From NCBI GenBank assembly GCA_018881555.1, contig JACAXG010000026.1:7925825-7989824 (forward strand): 64,000 nt of DNA. Direction: 5' to 3'. The stretch is from Amblyornis subalaris. Lineage: Eukaryota; Chordata; Aves; Passeriformes; Ptilonorhynchidae. Below, piece by piece: positions 1 to 12,639 of this stretch; within the stretch, counting starts at the first letter, position 1; every line of letters starts with the position of its first letter. The notes beneath the pieces were generated by a model. It saw nothing but the letters and a program-made list of their open reading frames with translations. It did not search any database and was not told the origin of the DNA. The position numbers and the translations under genes were made by a program.

Positions 1-3000
1 TCAAGGGATTTACCTCAGCCTGACTCTGCCCCGGTCCTGTCAACAGCAGTTGAAGATTTAGGTCCCTCTGAAGTACGATGTCAGTTTACCTTAATTCAAA
101 AGGGATGCAGTTTTGTCCTCTGAGACTATTCTGCAATGCAAACCAAGGCCGTGTGAGAGGTGATAAGAGACGTTTGGTTCAAAAGTGTGTTCCAGATCTA
201 ACCCAAAATGTTAATGCACTTAGTTAAGCATGCAAACATACTCTACTGTAAGTTGCAAGAACTCTGCTGCAAATGAGCTGTACCGAATGGCATCGTGCAT
301 AACCAGCTATTTTCCATATATTCCAACAGTAAACGGCTCTAATTCTGAGCACACTGTGTTGCTATAGCTCCTGTCTGGTATAATTGCTGCAAGCAGGTAT
401 AGCATACTGTACTCCAGCTTCACAAGATTCATTATTAAGCAACTCACAGGCTTGCATTTATGCACATGAAACTAAAATGAGGTAAAAGAATGGAAATTTA
501 TATCCTTTTAAATTTGGGAGTGTTTTGGGAAGGTTTTTCTTTTGCTTCCTAAGTTCTTTCACCTCATTTTTAAACAGATGAACCTAAATAGGGTTTCAAG
601 AATAAAAATTTAGAATAAACAAATTGATGGTGAACTGACGGAGTATTTATACAATGGCAAACAAAATGACCTGTTGAGAAAGCAATGTCAAAGATATGTG
701 TGAACTAATGCAATGTTTCCATGGAATATTCCTACTTTAGAACCACACATATGTTTTTCTTCTCTTAAGAGACTGGAGTACTACCTGGATTAAATTTAAT
801 AATTCCTAACTTTTGACTTTATGACCGTGTGTGAGAAATTCAGACTTTCTCTTAAGCTTCTGGGAATTCTGAGTGGAAGCTGATGAGATATAACTGCTGT
901 TCCAACAGCTTGTTAAGCAGTCTGACTGTTTCATTGAACATAGCTGGTGTTGAACCTTGAATTTCTTTTTTTACATAGTCGGTAACAAGAAAAATCTTTC
1001 ACTCTGTAATATTGTAAAAATATACATATCTGAGTGAATATCTTGCAGGGGGAAGCTAGAGTATTGTATATTATTGATAGCAAAGCAAAGAAAACCTACT
1101 GTGGCAAAACTACACTGGTAGTTTTAGAAACCAACACTAATGGTTATGGTAAAATATATCCACATGCCTAAAAGTCTCTTAATTTATTTTCTGTGTATTT
1201 GTCAGCAGAAAAATGCTTTACACCATATTTTAATTTCAGATGCTGTACATGGCTAAGAGCTGGATGTAAATATGTTTGCATTAAGTTATGCTTTACTGTC
1301 AATTGAAAGAAAATTACTTTGGGAGATATAAACCAGATAGCTGTGTAATTGTTAGGCTCTTGTAATTGAAATTTCTGAAAATGCTTTCATTTTTTTCTTT
1401 CAGATTTTAGAAATCTTTCCACATTAATTTGGATAGTGTTACCAAGATGCCTATGCTTATCCTTTTGTCTTTGGGAAAATCTGAAATTGCTTCCCATGGG
1501 CATTACTGAGACCTGTAATTAGTGCTGTGTTGCTCCTGCGTTTTCAATGACAAAACTTGTAAGAATTGTTTTTGAAATATAAAACCCAATGAATTGTAGT
1601 ATAATGATTTTTTTTTTTATGACTGAATGTGTATTTTTAAGCTATGGTGAATATTTCGTTGACCTTAGTCTTCATGATTAGCTTTTAATAGGTCACTTCT
1701 TATGTTGGTGCAGGGAGGCAGAACTCTCCCACAAAATCTCTCTCTTTTTGCCAGGCTGTTGTGTAACCTGAAACAGGTCATGTACTTCATCAGCTATGCT
1801 AAGAGCTAAAGAGGTGTCTCATTTCCATGGGTTTTAAAAGGCATTAGGCAGAATCTTGGAACTGCATTATCTTGTAGTGCATGTTTTTAGCATTGTGAAG
1901 ATTTTCCTCTGCAACAATATTTTATCTTTCAGTGTCTGGGAAAAAGTCTTGCGTTCTGAACATTATTTATTTTATTCTGCACTGTAGTTGGGGAAGAATC
2001 TACTCATATTCTTGTGTGCTTGCAGTCCTTGTTAGCTCCTAAATGATTTGTTTCAGATATTTAAATATGGTTAATAATATCTTTTGATGTTAGATTCTGG
2101 GATGAATGTTCTTTAAATAATAAATATGTCTTTGGTTTTGTCTTGCTGTCTGGATTAGAAACTTTAGAGCATGCTAGAAAAATAAAGTTAATGCTTCCCC
2201 CGGAAGACTTTGGAGAAAAACAGAGATGTAACACAGTTTAAAAATACAGTTCAAAACATAGCAGGAATATTCCATGCACATCTTAACACTTTACAGGCAA
2301 CCACTGCAGATACACAGTATGCTGATTTCTCATTTGTATTAAGATGTGTGTTTTTATCTATTTTCTGCTTAGTTTTACTTACACTGAGTGGAAATAGAGA
2401 GTATTTGAGCCTATGTTTCTATATGTATAAAACTTAAGCAGAAAAAAAATGAAATTATTGAAGAAATGTGATGTTAACAGTGCAGAATATGAGTTGATAG
2501 GTAAAGAAGAGAGGACTTTGTTAACAAACTTTAAAAAATAATTAAAAATCTCTCCATGGTCGTAAGGATGTAAGAGATGAAAAATCAGAATATTCTGTGA
2601 TGTCCAGTTTATTTCTGAAAAGAGTAGATACAAATACTTTTACAGCTATTGAACTGTCTCCAATTAGGCTTCTCAGAGCTTTTCAGAGGTAGTCCATCTT
2701 ACTGCCATTTAGTTCTCAAAGACACGCTTTGTTGTGATCAAAGCTTCTGAGCATCTCCTGTGACACTGATGCACGCCTGTAGTCCAACCTGGTCATTTAA
2801 AATTCTGTAGCTGTGCACAACTGATGGGTGTGAAGAGTTTTAGAAAATTACAGTCTGATAAGATAGCAACATGGAAAGTGACAGCAGTACGGAAAACAAG
2901 GTGGTCTAAAGAAAAGTTCAATTTAAATAGAATAATTTTGGTAGCTTGATCACTGAAAATATATGGATGTAGTCTCTGATGTCTTATAAATTCAGAATGC

Positions 3001-3980
3001 ATACCTAATTTAGCATATAACAATGCGATGTTCTCAGGAGAAGGTTCAGTTACTTTTCAAAAAGAATGCATTACTTTAGAAGTTGCTCTGTAGAAATCAA
3101 TGTTATCTGTGGAATAAAGTGATGAGGGAAGAACCTGCACATAGTTTTTCATGCTAATTAGCTCTGCACTGTCTTTTCAGAAATTGCGCATGATTATTTC
3201 TTGGATTTATTTTCTAGGCTAATAGCTTAAAAATGGTACGTTTGATTTGAATAATTCTGCACCCCCACAATACAATGTCATTCTTCTTGCTCAAATACTG
3301 TGCTGTTTGGAGAGAAAAATATATTTTGTGGGCCTAGCCATTTTTTTCCATCAATTAAAGGAGATTCTTTGGTAATATCAGTAATAATTTCAAGATTTTT
3401 TGTAGGAGACAGAACTCTTGATGGTTTTATAATTTAAGATAGAGATGACTAATTTTTATGCCTTTGCATATTGCAGTTTGAAAATGAATGCTTATGATTT
3501 TTATTTTTTTCTGTGTTACAGAACTATATCTTGAAAAGATACATGGGTAACATGAGCTTCACAGGAGTTCAGTCAAAACCCCCAATAACTGTCTTTTACT
3601 TATGAAAACAAATATCTGCATGGCAGGGAAGTAATACTGTCTAGTTGTCCAGTCTAGTACAGTAAGCATTCTGGCAGAGACAATATAACCACCCAAATTT
3701 TGGGGGCCAGGGAATTCTATCTTTTTTATTACTATTTTTTCATCTGTGCAGCCTTCTACTAGAGGGGAAAAAAAAAAATCTATCCAGTACATGGACTAAG
3801 TTCTTGTGTCTAATAATCATAATTGAATACCTGCTAGATTTTCTTCTCCAAGGAATATCTTGAGCCCTTGCATTCACATTGTACTCATGTCCACCAGATC
3901 ATGTTGATGCTTTTTCAGTTTCCATAGTATTAAATAAATATACTAAGTGATATGATAGCTGCATAAATAAAACCCAAATT
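1..3980. other. AT-rich unique non-coding DNA
   Basis: I see no coding gene, RNA gene or recognisable repeat here. The open frames are under 80 codons, overlap one another on both strands and lack convincing splice sites. Short homopolymer runs occur (for example a T run near 1609-1619). Probably intergenic or intronic. Confidence 0.6.
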
Positions 3981-4573
3981 CACAGAATCCCAGAATGGTT
4001 CAGGTTGGAGGAGACCACAGTGGATCATCTGGTCCCATCTCCCTGCTCAAGCACGGTCATCCCAGAGCACATGGTACTGGATTGTGTCCAGATGGTTCTG
4101 GAATGTCTCCAGTGATGGAGACTCCACACCCTCCCTGGGTGATCTGTTCAGTGCTCAGTCACTGCACAGGAAAGAAATTCTCCGCTATTTTCAGGTGGAA
4201 CTCCCTGGGCATCTGTTTCTTCCATGGCCTCTTGTCCCATTGCTGGGGACCACGGATCAGAGCCTGGTCCCTGCTCTGCCCCCTCCCTGCAGACACTGAC
4301 AGACATTGATGAGGTTCCCTCTCACTCGTCTCTTCTTGAGGCTGAACAGGCTCAGCTCCCCCAGCCTTTCCTCATACGAGGGATGCTACAGTCCCTCCAT
4401 CATCTCTGTAACCTCAACCGGAGCTGCTCCAGGAGTTCCATGTCACTCTTGTCCTGAGGACCAGAGAACTGGACATAACACTCCAGATGAGCCTCACCAG
4501 GGCTGGACAGAGGAGCAGGATCACCTCCCTCGACCTGCTGGCAATGCTCTTCCTAATGCGTCGCAAGATACTA
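3981..4573 (-). mobile_element. CR1 LINE fragment, 3' portion, minus strand
   Basis: Read on the minus strand, this segment runs through the conserved CR1 3' region. It has a 'tccagttctctggtcctcag' stretch, then a gaggaaaggctgggggagctg block, a 'ctgttcagcctcaagaag' block, a run corresponding to the end of ORF2, and finally the 3' UTR block ending in 'cattctgggattctgtg'. That ending is the octamer-like tail of CR1. The copy is 5'-truncated, which is usual for target-primed reverse transcription, and it encodes no intact protein. It differs noticeably from the closely related group at 9.1, 28.3, 37.3, 40.2 and 47.1 kb, so it belongs to another subfamily and is probably older. The open frames across it on both strands are by-products of its higher GC content. 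Family assignment is from remembered CR1 features; the subfamily is not determined. Confidence 0.9.
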
Positions 4574-5796
4574 TGGAAGATACATAAAGAATTCGTATTC
4601 CTTATATAGTTGTGCATAAAGCTATTACATAAGTAAAAGGTATTTCTGATAGTAGATTTCCTCTAAGGAAGAAGAAGCTTTTCAACTCAATCATTTTTTA
4701 TTTGCACTCACTTCCCTTGATTCTGAAATAACCTTACCTGTGGTATAAGTACAATTTAGAAAAATTTGCTAGACCTCTAAAGTTGCCTGGCAAAGATGTG
4801 AAGTCTTGAGAGAAAAGAGTGATAAATTACAGAAGATAGGGTAAACAGGCCTTTGATTTTCTAATAAAATGTTTCTTAGTCCCACTAGATCTCTCATTTG
4901 TCACAGTTTTTGATATTTTGTTGATCTCAGGGAAAATAAATCATAGCTTATCACACTATTTTTCTTCATCCACAGGTGCATTAGCATGCATTGCACATCT
5001 CAGTAAGTAAGCAGAAAAAGAATTCTCAATCAAGAAGCTTAAGATGCGATGCTACCCAGCCCTTTAGCTGATGGTGCCAGGGGTAGGACAGACTTTGTGT
5101 TTGCTCTCATTAAGCTCCATAAATTTAGAGCAGGCAACAGCAGTTTAACTGGAGAGTCTCTTGCCACCAAAATATGTCCCTTTAAAAAACGAAAAAAAAC
5201 CAACAAACCACTCAGAAAAATAACCAAAATAACATCCTCTCACTTTAGGTAAGCTGTTTGCCACGCTAATTCTTCCCAAGTTTTTAAATGGATAGCTCAG
5301 GGTCCATTACATTTTGTATGAGCAGTATGGTCTTTATTTTCTCTAGAGTGAGCTTTCCCATTGCAACCTTTAGGATCAAGATTTTCTTAAGTCTTGTTGG
5401 TTGTAATCTAAATGATAATAATAAAAAGTTATAATTTTAGTTATAAGTAAGTATATAAGTAAAAAGTTATAATAAAAGTTATTTTAAGCATTTAGTCTAT
5501 AATGATTTTGAGTTTGGCTGTGTTTGAGTCAGATACACCTGTGTGTAATTAAAATCCCTTTACTATGAAAATTCTTCGAGTGTGATTAGAGTTTTTAGTT
5601 CAGGAAAGCTTCGGAAAAGTGCTTTGGAGAATCAGGAAGCTGTCAGGATTTATTTTCTACAGATTTGGAATTCTGAGGATTTTTGTGGTGTATCATTTGA
5701 ATTGAAGCTAATATTAAAAGACTAGATCGGAGTATCCACTTTACTACCAAATTCTCAAAAATCTCTTTAGTTCTGAATATTGTATAATCTTATGCC
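4574..5796. other. AT-rich unique non-coding DNA
   Basis: No gene or interspersed repeat recognised apart from the AT-rich simple region at 5411-5483. The two overlapping open frames near 5039-5252, on opposite strands, have no recognisable product. Confidence 0.55.
5411..5483. repeat. AT-rich low-complexity stretch with repeated aaaaagttataa word
   Basis: The words 'taaaaagttataa' and 'ttataagtaagtatataag' recur in near-tandem form across about 70 bases. This is ordinary low-complexity sequence that probably arose by slippage. Confidence 0.5.
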
Positions 5797-5886
5797 ATGA
5801 GTCAGGCAAATAGAGGAAGAATAATTATCCCTGTTTTATTATTGGAAAATGGGAACCTGGAGAAATTAAGTGAACCTCCATTTAAT
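5797..5886 (+). mobile_element. Possible ancient MIR-type SINE core
   Basis: The segment contains 'attatccctgttttatt', then 'ggaaaatgggaacctggag', then 'aaattaagtga'. This order and spacing resemble the MIR core, in which an ATTATCCCCATTTTACAG-like block is followed by a GAGGAAACTGAGG-like block and GTTAAGTGA. MIR copies are ancient and amniote-wide, so strong divergence is expected. An 81-codon open frame from 5797 crosses it but has no recognisable product. The match is by eye only and could be chance in AT-rich DNA. Confidence 0.35.
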
Positions 5887-8800
5887 ACATGTGTGTTAAC
5901 ATACAGTTGCAACACAAGTGAAGTGTGTCAGATTCAAGAGCTCAATCTAGACATTTTCAAATTCTACACATTTATTGTGCTGTCCTCTATTAATGTATCA
6001 TATCAACATGTAGTCTTTCAGGACATAGTTAAAATCTATTGAAAAATTAAAGGTAAAATCTATTTATGCTTTTGAGTTGAACTTAGGTTTTTATTAAAAG
6101 CTCCTGTGAGTTCTAATATTCTGTAGAAAGTATTTGCCTTGTCAGGCAAAAGGCTCAGAGAAATGTGCTGTGAAGATCCTGCTACTTCAGAAGATAATCA
6201 CTCCAGGTTCCTTATTTTTGTATCACATTTGGAACTGCCAGTCACTTTAATTTCAGCAAATGGTCAATGAAGTCTGTATTTAGCTGAAAATATTCCCTCT
6301 ACTGTTTTCTAATTAAATTCAGAGAATGTAAGCAAGCACATGGCTAGTCACAATTAAAAACTGTGGCTATGCTCTAAAGCCATTCAGAGCTAGACAGTTC
6401 CGAGAGAAGTCTTTAAAGCAGCACAGTTTTATTGCTAAAAAGCTAGGACAGCTTTAGCATATAAACGGAACAGTATCTAGAATGTCAAACAAGCATAACT
6501 CCCATTTGTTTAATTCTTTCACCTTAAGCCATAAAATGTCAACTAAACCCAGAAACTCTTTTACTNTTGTCAAATATTCTTCATAGATGTAGGGCTCAAT
6601 TTTGTACAGTACAGTGAGCTTTAAACATGAATTCATTTGCTGAAATTAACTCTGAAAAGCTAATGAAAAAAATGGTTATATTCACAAATGATATATCACA
6701 TCATTACAGTTGCCACCCATAAATTATTCTGCAATGTTTTAATATGCTTCTGACTGGTTCTTTTCAGAAATTCCTTTAGCTCAATTTACTTCTAACAATT
6801 TACAGTCAAAGCCCTTGGGAATGCAGAACTTAATTTTGCAAATGGATTTGGGGTAGGTTTTGTATACTGCTTTTGCATGATTTTGCATGCTTCAGCATGG
6901 CATTACGTTAAAGGGATGGAGGTGTTTCTTTTGGCCTGGGTAGCCTGAGACATCCAGGCAGTCAACGCTACACGAGTCTGGACATTCCTTGTTTTTTTAA
7001 GTTGGAGGAATAGACGAGGTTGTGTCTATTCCTTGACCNCAGAGGTAGTCTGGAGTACCAGCCTGGCTCGATAAAGCTGTCTTGTGAAAAGAAGGCTGAC
7101 AAATCTGTGCTTCTCTCATGAGAATTTGCTTTAGACATAAGAACTTGCTACTGAGAAAACACTTGGGTTTTCTNACTCTGAAAGCTTTGCTTACTCTTTA
7201 GGGCTTGCCTCCAGTAATGTAAAGGAAGGCAGCGGTTTATGTAGTGCAGCCATAATCATGAAATTAACATAATTCTGTGGATTTCATAATATGAACAGTA
7301 GAAGGTAAAAGACCTGTTCCTTCACCCTTAAACTTTACCAGTGGCATGTAGCTGGCATATAATTTAGATTGCCTGTAGACATCAACAGAAACTTGTTCCC
7401 ACCACTAGATCTTTCTTACAGGCCTGGTGACGAAGTGACATAAAACGTTTGTTCTGATCTTGACCGGAATATTTTCCTCCACTCCTTTNTTAGAGGCAGA
7501 TATGGACTTCATGGATTCCACTGTATTTTAAATATGGCAAACTGCTATGGTTTATATATAGATGCTAAAAATGTATTTGACAGAAAAGTAGTTCCAGCCA
7601 TTCCTTTTTCAGAACAGCAGNAAATAATCCTGTGGTCACCTACTATCTAGATAATTATAGTTGCCCTGGTTTGTACATATAAACCAGTGCACAGGCAGAT
7701 TTTAATCATAAATCTTTACTATAAGAACTAGCATTTAAGAAATAATATTATCCACTTACTAGGGAGTAGTGGATTAAATAAATCATTGTATTTAAACTTG
7801 TGAATTATATTGACAGCTCAGGATATATTTGCAGCACTGCATTTGCATTTGCTAAAACTTTCAGTGATAAGTCANTATTTAAAGCTAAACCCTGAAGTCC
7901 TGTTAAGATTGAGGGGCTGTTTTCTCTGTCATGGCTAGTTTAGTGCTGGAATGGCTTATTACCATAGATAATACTAATTAANTATCATCCCTCTGAGTCA
8001 TCTTCTTTTCCTACTGGTTTGTTCTGGAAGAGATTTTACCTATGAAATGTGCTTGCACTATCATAGTTTGTTGAAATAAAGTCCAGAAGTTCCTATGATT
8101 CTAAAGGATGAAAAGCACAGCTTCTAGAACAAGGTAATGCCTTTTGCCAAGAAACATAGCAGGGGATGATTTGTCACAAAATTAATGAATAAGAATATAT
8201 CCAGAGCAAGGAGTTCAATTGTTGTTTTATAGAACATAGCCAGCTTTTATTTACTGATATTCAAAACTGCACTAGTCTTCTGTGTAGTTTTACAGTTTAA
8301 TTTATTTTAAATTAAGTACTTGGGTAAAATACTTAAAGAAACCACAAAGCAATCTTGAATTTCTAAATAATCTCTGTGTTCCAAATTCCATCTATGATCA
8401 AATTGTAAAATTCCTAAGATATAAAATATTAAATCTGCACTGCATAATTTCTATGTACGTTAATCGTTATATTCCTTTTTCCACTAAGATGTTTCTTCTG
8501 GGTGATATATTAGAATACTAAAAGCTTGAAGAGTAGCTGTTGTCATGCTTACAATAAATTTTATTTTTCATAAAGCTATACTTCACCTTTATTAATCTAC
8601 AAAAACCTAGTATGTAATTTCAGTCTTGTAAAAATGTTTGAAGAAAACCCCTCCCTTAGGTCATTTAAGCAAATTCTTAAAAGTAAAATGGACAGAAAAA
8701 TATATCTTTGAACATGTAGCCAAAGGCACTTGTCACTTAATAAAATTGCAAACGGCTTATTTACAGCATCAGCATTCTCTGATGCTGATGTATTGATTAA

Positions 8801-9061
8801 ACAGTAGGTGTGTAAAAGTTTTGATTGTTGAGTTGTTTTAGTAGAGCCTTATTTTTAATGTGCATGAGCAGTCACTTGTATACAGAGGGCTCTTTAAGTA
8901 GAGATTTCCCTTGCCTAATGCAGAAGTGTAAAGTACCACACACGGGAACTGGATTAAAGGCTAAAGGCTGCAGTACAGTAGCTCAAACTGCAGATAGTAT
9001 TATCATGACAACAGAATCCTCTAACTAGAGTTAGCAATAATAAATANGAAGCTCTTATCAT
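5887..9061. other. AT-rich unique non-coding DNA with single-base Ns
   Basis: No gene seen. The segment carries eight isolated N calls, the first at 6566 and the last at 9047. One short perfect inverted repeat lies at 8767-8775 and 8782-8790 (9-bp arms, 6-base loop). I recognise no interspersed repeat. Confidence 0.55.
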
Positions 9062-9615
9062 GTCTACTGAACTCCAGCAAAGTGCTCCGTCAAGCTCTGG
9101 GGTCCCAGCACAGGAAGGACTTTCAGAGCCAGTCCATAGGAGACCACCAAGAGGATTAGAGGGATGGAGCATCTCTGCTATAAGGAAAGGATGAGAGAAT
9201 TGGGATTGTTCAGCCTGGAAAAGGAAAGGTTTGGGNGTGACCTAATTGTGGCCTTCCAGTATCTGAGGGGAGCTACAAGAAAGATGGAGAGAGACAATTT
9301 ACAAAGGCCTGGAGTGACAGGACAAGGAGGAATGGCTTCAAACTCGTACAAATCTACTCTACAGAGAGTAGGTTTAGATTAGATATTACAAAAAAGTTCT
9401 TTACTGTGAGGGTGGTTAGGCACTGGCACAGGTTGCCCAGAGAAGCTGTGGATGCCCCATCCCTGGCAGTGTTCAAGGCCAGGTTGGATGGAACTCTGAG
9501 CAACCTGGTCTAGTGGAAGGTGTCCCTGCTCATTGCAGGGGGTTGAAATGAGATGATCTTTAAAGTCCCTTCCAACCCAGGCCATTCCATAATTCAGTGA
9601 TTATGACTCTATGAT
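9062..9615 (+). mobile_element. CR1 LINE fragment, 3' portion, plus strand
   Basis: This is a 5'-truncated CR1 running in the plus direction. Recognisable blocks in order are 'gctctggggtcccagcacag', 'ggaaaggatgagagaattgg', 'gttcagcctggaaaaggaaa', 'gtggccttccagtatctgag', 'ggcctggagtgacaggacaa', 'gttgcccagagaagctgtgg' and 'gtcccttccaacccaggcca'. A degenerate ATTCTATG-type tail closes it near 9610. It is clearly close kin of the copies at 28284, 37332, 40153 and 47117. No intact ORF remains; the frames on both strands within it are decay products. It carries an N at 9236. Confidence 0.95.
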
Positions 9616-10709
9616 AAGACATAATGATACTGAAGAGAAAAACATTTTTATAAGGGATATTACACCTTGTAATGATGAAAAGGTAATAATTTCCATTATT
9701 TTAACAACTTGAAGTTAAATTTGAAAAAAAGGAAAACAAAGGCAAAACTCTGGTGTGTTTTTCTGACAATGACACCAAATTACCTTATCTTTCCCAATTT
9801 GAAACCAAGTGGAAACGCTTTCCACTTTACCATTCTGTGAGATTTAGCCTTGTAATGGACAGATCAGCATCGTTNTGTTATGACCAGCCTCTTTCCCATA
9901 CTGTGCTCTAGGCATGGGGAATGCCATATGAATAGTGTTGAGAGGACTCAAAAAGACTGGCACCAGTATTAGCTGGAAGAGCAGTTGTCTGCTGTCTGAG
10001 AGAAATGTGTGGGTTTGNTGTACAAGTATCTGCTACTCCTGTGGCTGAGTCTGAGCTGGTCAGAAATGTACCTGCATTACCAGGAGAAGGACTTTTCTGT
10101 GATTGTCACTGTGCAGAAGAAATAAATGAGGTATTTAATGTAATTAATGCTGTTCAAGATTTTTGATGTATGGTCTTTTTGGTAGTTTTTGGTAGATACT
10201 TTTCAAACAACTGGCAATTTTTAAAAATTTCAGAGTNAGAAAATGGAAGTAGATGGTTTGACACAACATTGTAGTAGGAAGCATTGTGTCAATGGCCTGT
10301 TTGCAACTTTAATGCATGTCATGGTTATATCTTTAGAAAACTTTTCTGAAAAAGCTGTGTATACTTTACACACTTTTCCTCTAAAAAGCAGTAATTCTTT
10401 AAAAGTGTAAGTTTGAGATTGGGAGGGTTGGGGGGCTTTAGGTCAACTGCAAAAATTCTGTGAAGTTGGATGTAAAATCTTGATTTCTCAAATAAGCAAT
10501 TACATGTAAAAATCATTCAGAGACTCAAGAAGATGAATGAGAGAAACAGCCAGATATGTTGATGAGTTAAAGCACAGAATTAATAACACAACCCACTAAT
10601 TATACAGATACTAAATAGATGGAAATACTTAAACAGTATCTGAAAGAATTTTTGTAAGTTTTTCCCTTCCTATTTCATAACAAAATGCAGGCATTTACCT
10701 ATGCTCAAC

Positions 10710-10733
10710 TATATATATATACATATATATATA
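10710..10733. repeat. (TA)n microsatellite
   Basis: An almost pure alternating TA tract with one CA interruption at about 10722. Confidence 0.85.
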
Positions 10734-11770
10734 AGCTTTGCAAGTGTTTACTGAAGATTTGGGAGCGAGGGAAATAGGGGTTCGAGACTGACTCTTTGCT
10801 GTCAATGCTGTGTGATTGCTTGCTTAATTCAGGGGGGTTTGTTTCTAAATTAGAAAATTGGAGCTCTGTATGCGAGAAACAGTAATACGTCAGCNACATA
10901 CATTTTAAACAGTTGCTCATTCCTGTAAGAAAATGACATTAATCAGTAAGTGTTAATGAAACTGGAAGGTTGAAGTAGGCAGTTGTTTTAATACAAACAG
11001 AAATTGTAAGTAACTGTGACCTCCAACAGAGCAGTTGAATTAACAATCCCATTGTTTCAGAATATTAATAATTTTAATGAATTCTTCCAGTTATTCTGAA
11101 ATTTAAAGCTTTGACTATGGGATCTAGTGATACAGGTAAATTGTGCAAAGCTTTGGGTTAAAACTCAACAGGAGAAAAAATGCTCAGGGTAAAGTCTATT
11201 CTTGTCTATGCTTCCATGCAAATACACCTTAAGATAGTCCAGTCTGCAAAGCTGTCCTGCTGTAAATTAATAGTTGTATTATAAATGTANTTCATCTACC
11301 CATATTTGTCATGGACGTTATTCGGAATGTATCCCAGGGATGGTTCCTCATTAACACTGTGCTAGTTTGAGGCATTCAGGGTAACAGGCTGTTTNTCTGT
11401 CTCCTCCAGCCACTGTTGTAGAAGGTTCCATGTCTCACTGCGTTGCAGAGAATTTCCGATTCAGCGCTCCAACCTACACTGCACCATGGGTTGTGTGCTG
11501 CGCTCAGCTTCCCAGGATTTGTATAGAAAGAGGCTAAACAGAGTCAAGTGTGGAGATGTGGAATAAAAATCTGCACCTTTTAGAAGGCATACATAACTTC
11601 TGGTGCTCAAGAGGAATAATGGTATGGAAGGAACACACCTTTATAGACTGTCTGTAGATCAAAGGTTTCTGGTGAGGGCAGCTAGAGGAGTGTGTGTGAG
11701 CATAGCGTCATGAAGATAATTAGGGTGATATCCAGATATGGTGCCACATGTATAAGTCCCACGTAGGTTT

Positions 11771-11809
11771 TTCCAGGATTTTATGAAGAGTTCAGGATTT
11801 TATGAAGNA
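11771..11809. repeat. Imperfect 20-bp tandem duplication
   Basis: 'ttccaggattttatgaagag' (11771-11790) is followed directly by a copy with one base missing and an N at 11808. The ambiguity inside the second copy may reflect real allelic length variation or an assembly problem. Confidence 0.8.
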
Positions 11810-12639
11810 TGCACCCCTGGGGCTGACACAGGCTGATGGGGAAGGCATAGTACACCATCATAACTGGTGCAAGATGGGTTATTAAGGATACCTGGCATGG
11901 CTGCTAGACTGTGTCAGATTGGCACTGGAGGCCTAATTTTAGAGTTCAGACAGAGAGGATATGTGACAAATATTGGGTTCAGGAAATTGGGGTAATTTGT
12001 TAGACACAACTGTTGTGCCTGAAGCAACAACATGCTGTAAAACAATGGGTGTAAGAAGTGACACTGGAGGCAACTGATAATATAAACTCAGAACTAATCC
12101 TCTCTTTCCAACAAAAGAGCTAATTTAAATGTGTATCTTCAAAAATTTACTTCATCATTGTTGAGTCCGACCAAGCGTAGTGTTCAGTATCACTTGAGAT
12201 GTGTTAACTCATGAGGAATCTGGCACTTCNCTGCTGCACAGTGTCACTGCTCTCTACAAATAAATGGTTACCAAATATTGATGCATTTCAGCAGAGCAAA
12301 GGTATAAAAACTGTTGTCAGCAGACAAATATATCCATCTAAGCTAAAAGAGTTGGAGATCTCACTGCTAAAATTTTATTCACTGTTTACATGTGAGAGTT
12401 ATCAAGAAAGAAATGTAAATGAGAAACAGTGAATCATCCCTTTCTTCCCCTTTGCTGATTTCTGTAATTTCATGGTCAACATTTAGAAGATCAAATCACA
12501 GAATGGAATTAGGAACCATACTCAAGTAAACAACACATTTGCTCCAAAAGCACATTAGTAGTAAGATAATTAATCAAAAAGTATTAGGCACTGCCAGAGT
12601 GTAGGAGTGCAGAATGTGACTTCTGCTCGTGGATAACAG

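Larger units (their letters stand above)
9616..12639. other. AT-rich non-coding DNA; weak hint of an LTR-like stretch
   Basis: No gene recognised. It contains a (TA)n run, a 20-bp tandem duplication at 11771-11809 and nine scattered Ns. From about 11358 ('tgtgctagtttgaggcattc') to about 11760 the base composition is less AT-rich. There is an AATAAA at about 11562, which loosely recalls an avian retroviral LTR, but I could not find matched ends or a second copy. Confidence 0.45.

Noticed and set aside
3995..4617. Five overlapping open frames of 67-104 codons
   Set aside because: They all fall within the CR1 copy at 3981-4573 and occupy conflicting frames and strands.
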